A DNA stretch of 64,000 bases from Sipunculus nudus (taxonomy: Eukaryota; Annelida; Sipuncula; Golfingiida; Sipunculidae), in NCBI GenBank assembly GCA_026874595.1, contig CM049314.1, positions 3,003,318 to 3,067,317 of the forward strand, in the 5' to 3' direction. Position numbers and translations under genes: made by a program. The notes under the pieces were generated by a model. It was not told the DNA's origin. It was given only the letters and a program-made list of their open reading frames with translations, and did no database searches. Positions 47,461 to 56,600 of this stretch are shown here, piece by piece. The stretch's first letter is position 1. Each line of letters opens with the position of its first letter.

Positions 47461-48551
47461 AGCCGGGTCAGGCCCGGCGGTTCTGTTGTGCCCAGAAGTT
47501 TGTGTTCTAGGCAGGGACATAAACATCCCCGATAAACTGTATTTTTTGTTTTATTTATAAGGCTGTTACATTAATTCTTATCCTGTCATTAACGTCATTA
47601 TTTGATGAAGAATTGACTTTCCAAAATTGAGTGGCATGACGCATTCCCAGATACGTCATGTGCTGTTCGTCATATGTCCCATATGTCCGTCAAATTCATT
47701 TAGTTACTTGGACTTAATCTTAAATTAATTATGAATTAACTGGAGCGATTGCTAATATCTTTGACCATTTCTTAATCTTGGTTATGTGTAAATTCTTCGC
47801 GATAGCAAAGTTAATGAAGACGAATTAAATTTGTATGAAATGTATTTATTTTACGTATTCGGTGTTATAGATCTGCGTCACTACTTATTACGGTTGAGCT
47901 CATATTAATACCGCACTTAACGCTCTTTTGTAAAACTTCACATGGGGGCCGACCTTGACCGATTGTAAACATGTTTTCAAGCTAGCCTGTTCTTTTATCA
48001 AAATTCAATAGCTAACCTGTGCACCTCCAGTACATGAGTAAATAAACTAAAATCTTAAAGCTGAAAACAAAGACACACGAGGTTGATTTACCTAGTCCAA
48101 AAGGAGCCACTTGAGATAAAAGCCCATTAAAGGAGGATATCCACTCCTTGTGCGACGACTGATAGTTGATGTCTAAAGTGTTGGTTTCCCCAAAGCACCA
48201 GGTCGTCCGTAAATAATATATTTTAATCCCTGGAAACCGCTATATCATTCATGTCTGAACCTTTTTCCACAACAAAAAGGTAGTTTGATCAGCCGAAACA
48301 AGGTTTTAAATATAAACAAATTAAATAATTTGTGAATAATACCTTGTCAACATCATTAGTAGTGGAACTGTTTATACCAATCACTATGCATGGGGATCCC
48401 GGGTATAAATTCCAGTGTGTGATGTGGTTATGACAGTGAAGGGCCTAACACGTTACTTATACACGGAATAAGTTCTACTTGTTTAAGAAGGCATATCTCT
48501 ATCAGATAAAAAAAACATCAAAATAAAATGTAAATATTATAATGCCTTCTG

Positions 48552-48599
<48 letters not shown>

Positions 48600-48701
48600 A
48601 TATATATATGTATTCTGTATATATATTCTGTATATATATATATATATATTATGTATATATATATATTTATATATATATATATATATCTATCTATATATAT
48701 A

Positions 48702-48760
<59 letters not shown>

Positions 48761-48952
48761 GGTTTTCAGATTGTCATTTTTCTGGGATAAATTCTCTCTC
48801 TTGTACGTAGTATAATAATTAATAAATTGCTGTGGGAGTTTCATCAGTTTGCGTGACCGTAAACTGTATAAAACTAATTCCTGTTAAAACATAAAATAAT
48901 AATCCTGAACTAAAGAGACATGAAACCCCGATGTGTAATTTCATGAACATTA

Positions 48953-49006
<54 letters not shown>

Positions 49007-49139
49007 CCCTGTTTGATAATTGCCTCTGCCTCTAGCCCATTCTTGTATGTGTGTTTTTGTTTTTTTTCACACCGTAATTCGTGCATTCATGAATGGAATC
49101 CCATGAAGTTCAGGGTTTTATCGGGAATGGATAAAAGAA
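47461..49139. other. No gene seen; long AT tracts
   Basis: AT-rich non-coding DNA. A complex ATAT/TGTA/TCTA tract runs from about 48559 to 48757, and a pure (AT)n from 48955 to 49004. Confidence 0.6.
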
Positions 49140-49265
49140 GAATCGATTAGCTTTTGCTATTGTTCCTGCACATGATCCAGTTTCAAGAACGTCATCAAGG
49201 AATATTTACATATGTTCAATCACTTATGCACGAATGGACCTCGGAAAATGGGTCGAAAAAATGAA
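49140..49265 (-). repeat. Dispersed repeat family D1, copy 3
   Basis: Its reverse complement contains GGTCCATTCGTGCATAAGTG and TTCCTTGATGACGTTCTTGA, collinear with copy 2 at 34577-34735. Confidence 0.6.
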
Positions 49266-50030
49266 TGCCGACATGGCGTAAGTTTGTTATCCTTGGAATG
49301 TACATTTCTAGTTATTTATATAATCCAAGAATTTTTACAATAATCACGAGAGAAGTGTCGACAAAATGACGCATAATAAAAATGTTAACAAATAGCCCTT
49401 GCTGTATTATCAAATTACAGACGGCTTCAACAAGTTATTTGCTATGCAGAATTAAACTGAAAACACTTATAAAGCCATGTTGGTCCAACTTTTTACTTAT
49501 CTGTAAATAGCTTTCTGATCTTGGACGGTTACCAAAACCTTTGAATGCATTATGCATTATCCAAAATCTAGGGACTAAGTTTGCTAAGACTGACTTGTTC
49601 AAAAGTGTATTATTGAAAGATAAAGAAACGACATACTCAAAACGAAAACTTATTTATACTAGTATGATCGTCTGCAAATAATCAATGTTGTTTTGCCATA
49701 GGTTATATTTGTAATGGACAAGTCCTTATAATATACTGAGTACTTATAAGATCGCTTTGGCAATTGGATACTTTTCATGACAGTAAACTGGCGCTGTCCC
49801 TTTGTGCCCTCCTCCACGCCTGACTACCAGCGCAAAGTTCTCAGAGGTTCTTTGTTGACATAAGCCTACTTAATACCGACCAAATACGTCAAACGATATG
49901 TAATTTACATACCATAATCACATGGAACTTTTTGATGTATATCTAAAAAGAGGTTTTCTGGGGTAAGTTGACGGCACAGGTTACAGGGCGAGGAACACAG
50001 ACAATCAGGTGACATCATGTATAATGACGC

Positions 50031-50037
50031 ATAAAAG
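50031..50037 (+). promoter_or_regulatory. TATA-like box of the PLAT/TSP1/ShKT gene
   Basis: ATAAAAG preceded by GC lies about 55-60 bases upstream of a consensus 5' splice donor (50094). Transcription would start around 50060. Confidence 0.45.
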
Positions 50038-50059
50038 TACAGATCTTTACTGAAGAGAG

Positions 50060-50093
50060 ACATTCAGAGAAGGAAATCGATGATCTAGGTCAG
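50060..50093 (+). other. 5' UTR exon of the PLAT/TSP1/ShKT gene
   Basis: The exon ends at CAG with donor GTAAGT from 50094. The next acceptor, TTTTTTCTTCGCACTCAG, ends at 50506, so a 413-bp intron precedes the ATG exon. The start is inferred from the TATA-like box. Confidence 0.5.
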
Positions 50094-50552
50094 GTAAGTT
50101 CTCTCTCCAGAATTCAGAGATACATAGACGTTCAATGTTCATACATTTATGTATCTCTGACAATATGTCGCTTGCTAATAACTATATAGATATATACGTT
50201 TCCTGGTTGACCAGTTGTATAAACGTAGACCCAGCTGACCCACAGAACTACAAAGTCGGCTTTCATTCAATTCAGATTCCTAGGATTGATTTTTTTCACC
50301 CAGGTTCGCCCCAGCCAGACCTCCATTGGTATGGAAATTAATAAAACACTAGACATTGCTTTGCAAAATGGTGTATTCTGACCTTCTAAGCAGCTATAAC
50401 CCTAATGTAAATTTTGAATTATATTCTTTATTTTTAAAATTACTTAAAACGCTTGTGTTTGTAGAGTATACATGGCTTCGCAATGCTATTTTTTCTTCGC
50501 ACTCAGGAGTGACTCAAAAGTACTACTACCAACAACTGGAGTGTCGTTGAAG

Positions 50553-50640
50553 ATGAAATCTGCATTGATTTTGTGCGCATGCGTTTTACTGACGCAGGCG
50601 TGCCCTCCGGATACTTCATGCCGTCCACGCAACCCCCCAG
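50553..50640 (+). CDS. PLAT/TSP1/ShKT gene, signal-peptide exon
   Basis: The exon begins at 50507 with 46 bases of UTR, and ATG is at 50553. Donor GTAAGA starts at 50641 (phase 1). After the signal peptide it encodes CPPDTSC and a Pro/Arg linker. Confidence 0.85.
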
Positions 50641-53600
50641 GTAAGACAATGTTTTTTGTCATATTACGTTCTCCTAAATGGTTATATAACAAAATAGGAA
50701 GGTAATGTAAAAACATCCCAAAGAATGAGTATGTATGACACTATGTTATTTTTGCTTTAAGCAGATATTTACGTATGATATAATAAAATACAATTTTTTT
50801 ATATTATTTACATAAATTTATTATACATTGATGGAATGTCTAATTCTCATGTCACAGCGAAGCGGTATCCTTTTTACACTGTGACCGTGAAGACGGCTGA
50901 TGGATATTGGTGGTCTGGAACTGGGACTGACGCCGATGTGTACATCACACTGAGGGGCAGTCGTGCATGTCGGAGGAACCTCGATATCTGCTGGCACAAC
51001 GACTTCGAAAGAAACTCGTGAGTACAATTCTCACCAGTACATATGAAGTAACTACCAAACAGCAGAGTACAACAAATATTATATATATTTTGCGTTACTT
51101 GTGTGCTCGTCCGAGGTTCATTACTTGCACGAAACTCAATTCGTAACCACTTCTTCACGTGTATAAATAAAATACATAAGCTCTCACTCAACCGACTTCA
51201 CACTTTGCCTTGCTGGTCTCTCGGGCCTATTCATTTTTGTGGCGTTCCGGTGGCGGTAGAACGTTATTCGTTTTACATTTGCTTGCCGCCCATGACCAGT
51301 AACCAATCACTCCTGGGCCAAGGTTGCGCACCTCGGTGGACATGGCTAGGAGTCAGCGCAGATGGCGACCAGAATTAGACGCGAACCCACAACCTTGCGG
51401 TCACATGTCCAGCGCCGTAGCATTTGACTGGTCTTGCGGCCTTGGTTGGTTTGAAGAGAGATGTTGATGAACTTAATATAAAACCTTCTCCTCTAAATGA
51501 CTGGGGCAGCCAAAATATTCTTGTCATGCTAATCCTAGGTTTGCCTGCTCAGAGATAGGGTGTTATCGAGAAAGCAGGGTTCATCATTCGCTTAAAACTA
51601 GCCGGTACCCGAACAGGTCCGAAAGGACACCAAAAAGGTGAAGCAAATGCACAGCTTTCCTGTATCTAGGCGCAGGGGAACCTAGCAGTAGACAGAGTTG
51701 GTTATTTTCCTTTTCGAAGAGAAACGGACAGTGTGTCAATATTCAGTAACGGAAAGATGATCGGATGAAAAGTTGTTATTCATACTGCATAGAGCAAAAT
51801 AAAAGCGCAGTCCGCGGTCTTTCCAGAAATGCATTGTGCCACATAGCATGGTCTACTTTTCGTTTCGTCTATTAGAGGTTATCGATTCTGTTTGCATTTC
51901 GTCGCGAAGAGCGAATGAAACAGGGTGTGTTTTTCTACTCTACGAGAGCCTTTGTTGTAAAAAAGAATGATGCAATAACAAATAATGTTGCTTAGTCCGA
52001 TGAAGAGTTTTGGAAATTCATATTATTGGTAACTTTCGGTGCAACAACAATCTGCCTCAGATCGAGGGTTATGAGTGACTTCCAACAGTATTGAGCAACA
52101 CCGGTTCGGTCTATAAAAAAACTGGCTGAAAAAAACCTGCCTGAAAGATTTTGTGGACAAACTCGGATATTTCCCTCTTTTATCCGGGGACGGAAATTGC
52201 GGCTTACTCTGGGCTTATGGCTACCGCTGCTTTCATGACCTGCATTACTTGTATTTATCAAGGCATACCGAGCAGAGGGTGGTATAAATCTATCATTCTT
52301 AGAACTGTTCCGTTGAATTTTGTTAACATCGTGTGCAACAATATCACTGTTTTTTTCAACAGTAGTAGTCAGACGTTTTGCGTCACGAACAATTGCTTCA
52401 TTTTGTTTCAGTTGTATTGGTATGTATAATGTCGACTGGTTTCAGGTTTTGTTCAAGCAATAACTGCTCCAGGAGTTCAGTTTATTAGTTTTCTTTGACG
52501 AATCGGTCACATTTGGCTTCATTCAGCATATCCTTCAAGTTGCTATTCTCGGATCGCTGTGACATATACCATACTTGTGTCACCGTGTAATTAAATGAAA
52601 TCTTAGATTAATCACACAGGGTCATTTCGAATTAAATCCCTTGTGGAAATCTGTAACATTCAGCACAGTTTTAGATGTACGTTCATTGAGTTGGATAGCC
52701 TATTCAGGAGATCCTCTATCCTAAACACTGTGTAAGTAATTATCTCACCTTTCTTTGTGAGGCAATGTTGCAGACCTATATTTTTGGCGGGCATCCCAGA
52801 ATAATGTTCCGTTCATTGGGAGCAAATAATTCAAGAACAAATGAACCATGTTTCAAATGGACATTTTACTACCCTTCTAGCAAGCACGGAGTTGGCGTAA
52901 CAAACCGGAAAGCAGCCATCCTCGTCGCCAAAATGTTATCGATAACGTAAAAGAGGTACAGTCATGAATGGTTTACACCATATATGGAACACCATTACAC
53001 ATATTTTACCTTCACCACAGTGGAGGGAAGTACCTCTGTCGACATGAAGCTGCTTCGGGGAGAGTTTTAAGGAGTGAATCTATCTGCGGAGAGATAAAAA
53101 AAACTATAGTTTTTTTGCCTCTTTTGGATGACTTTACAGCTAAATTAAAATATATTTTCCCCTGAACGTTTGATACTTTAAAACAACATGTATCTCCTTT
53201 GACGGCGCCCGTCGGAGGAAAAAAAAAACAACCACAATATGTTGTACCTTCTCTCTTTGGGTGCGTATACATCACGAACGAGCTATAGTATCTAACAAAG
53301 AGACTCCCAGAGAGCCCTCTTTGATACTATACAGGAAAAGCCCTTTGCACTCCAGTCTCCGGTATCCAAATGGTACAGACACAAAGTCAAGAGACACAGA
53401 GCTGGTATGAGTAAAGTCCTGTTTTTTCGTGATGCTTTATGTATGGTTCCAAGTTTTGAAGAGTGGACCCATGATGCCTTTCTCACAGACGACGCGGCGC
53501 CCCTTTGAGATGTAACGTTCCTTTATTTTTGTAAACCCTGCTCTATTTTGTTGGCCTGACCGACGTATGTTTTGTTTTTGTCGCTAAGAGTCCAATCTCT

Positions 53601-56600
53601 GCGCAGAGAGATTCGCGCCTTGGCAATTTCCCCGAAGCAGCCTCATGTCGTTTTTGCGTTATTTTCAATAGCTGATTAATTAATTCACCACATGCATAAA
53701 ACAAGCTTTTTGGGCCGCCATAATTGCCTTTTTCAAGGAAGGATTAACACCCGGGAGTACAATACTGCAGGCTAATGTTGAAAACGTCGTTTCTGTGAAT
53801 GTCCTCTTCTACATTATACTGGACGGTGGCCCCATGCTTCCTTTGTCACGGATTTTCTCCGTGGCCACGTATCAGATATGTAAAGTTTTGGTCTGGACCG
53901 TCCGGAACGATGCCAAGAGAGTCCGGGGGGGGGGGGGGGGTATTTTCCATATGTTCAGACAAAATCAGAGATATTTTAATTTATTTTTAAAGGGGCGATT
54001 GCAGCGCCTTCTATCAAACTATACAGGACAACTCAAGATATAGTTGTAGCACACTGTTCAACCACGAGGGGACAGCACAAGCTTTCATCAAATATTGCTT
54101 GAAACAGGGGACTATTGAAATGTGCTGACACAATTAATTAAAAAAAACCTGTAGTTTTTGGCCTATTTTGAATGACTATAGCTTAATTCAAATATATTTT
54201 CACCTGAATGCTTGATACTTGAACAACATGTATCTCCTTTCACGCAGTTCTAGCCTGAATGCAGTGAAGCTAAAATGACCCCTCCAATCAGTCCTTAACA
54301 AGCATTTGGATTTCATGTATTTTACTGATCACAGATTAAAACCTAATAAACCAACAAGGTCAGTTTCATGCTGAGATTATGCTGACCAAATACAAAATCA
54401 AACATTGTTTTTTTATTACATCTACCACAATAGATACAGCCAACTAGAGCACGGTCAACCCGTCCCCTGGTTTGTATCGTTGGACTTGTCCAAGTATATG
54501 AACGGGTCATCTGCTAGTTCATATAAGGTATTTAGGCATTTGCATGAGTGTAGTGTTATTATGGTCATGGAACTGATTGTGGCCTCATTAAGACTCCTTA
54601 CCAAGGTTATTCCCGCTAAACTGCGTCATCTAAATCCACAGGATTAGACAGCTACAGGTCTAAGCTCAAAGACATATAGACAACATACTTATGTTATACC
54701 TGCCCTTCGAGTTGAGAAAACCTTTAATGTACATGCCCGAAATAACAGATATGAAATATGTTAAATCTGACACGGATGATGTTGGTATAAGACCAAGAAC
54801 CAAGCCGATTCTTGTTCGCTCTTTATTTTGCAGGCGTGACACTTTCAAACTGGACGTTGGAACAGACCTTGGGCCAATAACAAATATAAGACTCGGTTTC
54901 AATAAAAAATGGTGGTGGGATGACTGGAAGGTTGAATATGTAAGTAGTCTATACAGAACTTGCAGGGACGGATCCGAATTGGTATAGGTCATTGCAGAAA
55001 CTCTTTTTTTTATAAGTCTCCAACTGTAAACCGTCTGAAAGTACTGGAAGTATTTTAAAAGAATGTCAAACGTTCGGTCGTGGGTGAGCGTGGACATTTT
55101 CCGAGTGCTGTTCCTTGGGGATATTTTTCTGGAGTTTGGGGTTTCGGTATACGAGGTTCACACCGTCTTATTGTATGTTTTTTATTTGTAACGAAATGTT
55201 ACATAATTCATAGAACCTTGCTAAATCATTTTCGATACAGGCCTTCTGTGAGTCTTACATCACTCAATCATAACTTCTTAGTTGATTTGTATCATTATTC
55301 CGAATGATGCTCATGTGATAAAAATTACATTGTTGTTATTTGTCTTAATGACAAAATAAAATTACTGCTCCTTGAAACTCATAATTATCAGCAATCACGA
55401 GTCGTGAACCTCGCACTCTTCGGACGTGTTTTTTAAAACTTGACCTTTATGTACTTAGATATATGACTTTCATGAAAATTAAAGATTGTTACACTATTAA
55501 TTCATTTACATTAATATTTACATTATTGATACATACAATATTAAAATAAACAAAACTACCAGTTATTCCTAGACAAGTTAAGGACAAATGAAAATCCTCA
55601 TGATATTGGTACATCACACAATAAATTTTACAGGTAAAGTAATGTGTTTTTGGTCACGTGTCTTTAATCGTTAAACCTTCTCTGTGTTTTAGATAATCGT
55701 GACAGACCCTTACCGCAGAAGTAACAGGTACAACATCAATACCTGGTTCACGAAGCATAAGACATACGTTGACTTGAAAGGCGTGGGTACGTAAAAATTA
55801 GCTTTTTTTTAATGCCATGTGTTGACTGATACCCAGCACTACATGGTATCGGTGCTTTCTGAATCTCATACCTTAGACTGGTCCTCCTCGCTATTATCAA
55901 TTTTCTCAGTTTATTATACTCGACTAACTCCTGGGCCATCGTATAATTACATCGTTTATTTTACATCGTTTATCCGGTTAACGCATATCCGTCAGAGCAG
56001 AGTGGCAATAGGTCACGTAGTCATATCTTCCTTCGTTGTTTCAATTTTCTCTGTAAAAGAGTCGTTTTCTCATAGCAAAAAGTATGACATCAAATCAGTA
56101 GGGTCACATACCCTATCGCCCTTTCTACTCAAAACGAACTTCTTCCAGTCAGGCAGGGTGAGATTGACGGGACTACTTGTCGCAACTGTCAAACTAAAAA
56201 ATAAAAATTTCTCACATTTAAAGGAAACACCTCTTCACATTTCACATAAGTATGCTTACAAAACACCCCAAAAACTCCCATGTTTATGTATTTTGCATTA
56301 AATCTTTTATTGTCCAACATACATTAACGGACTACGTTGGCCTCCTCACTACATTTATACATATATTCTGGTGTATTTAGAAGCCCCGGTGCATTGTAGG
56401 TGGCTTATTTTGAAGCCCACAAACCCTAACCGGCAGAGTCATGTGCAGTGTGTGCCTCGCCTAAAACAACACCGACTTCAATTCGCCGATAGGAAACAAA
56501 ATACTTGACCAACAGTGTCGATTTTCCCCGTGAATATAATTGTGTAAAAGTTTAGCTAAAAATAACTGTGGGTTTGTATACGCCGCTACCGAATTTGTAC

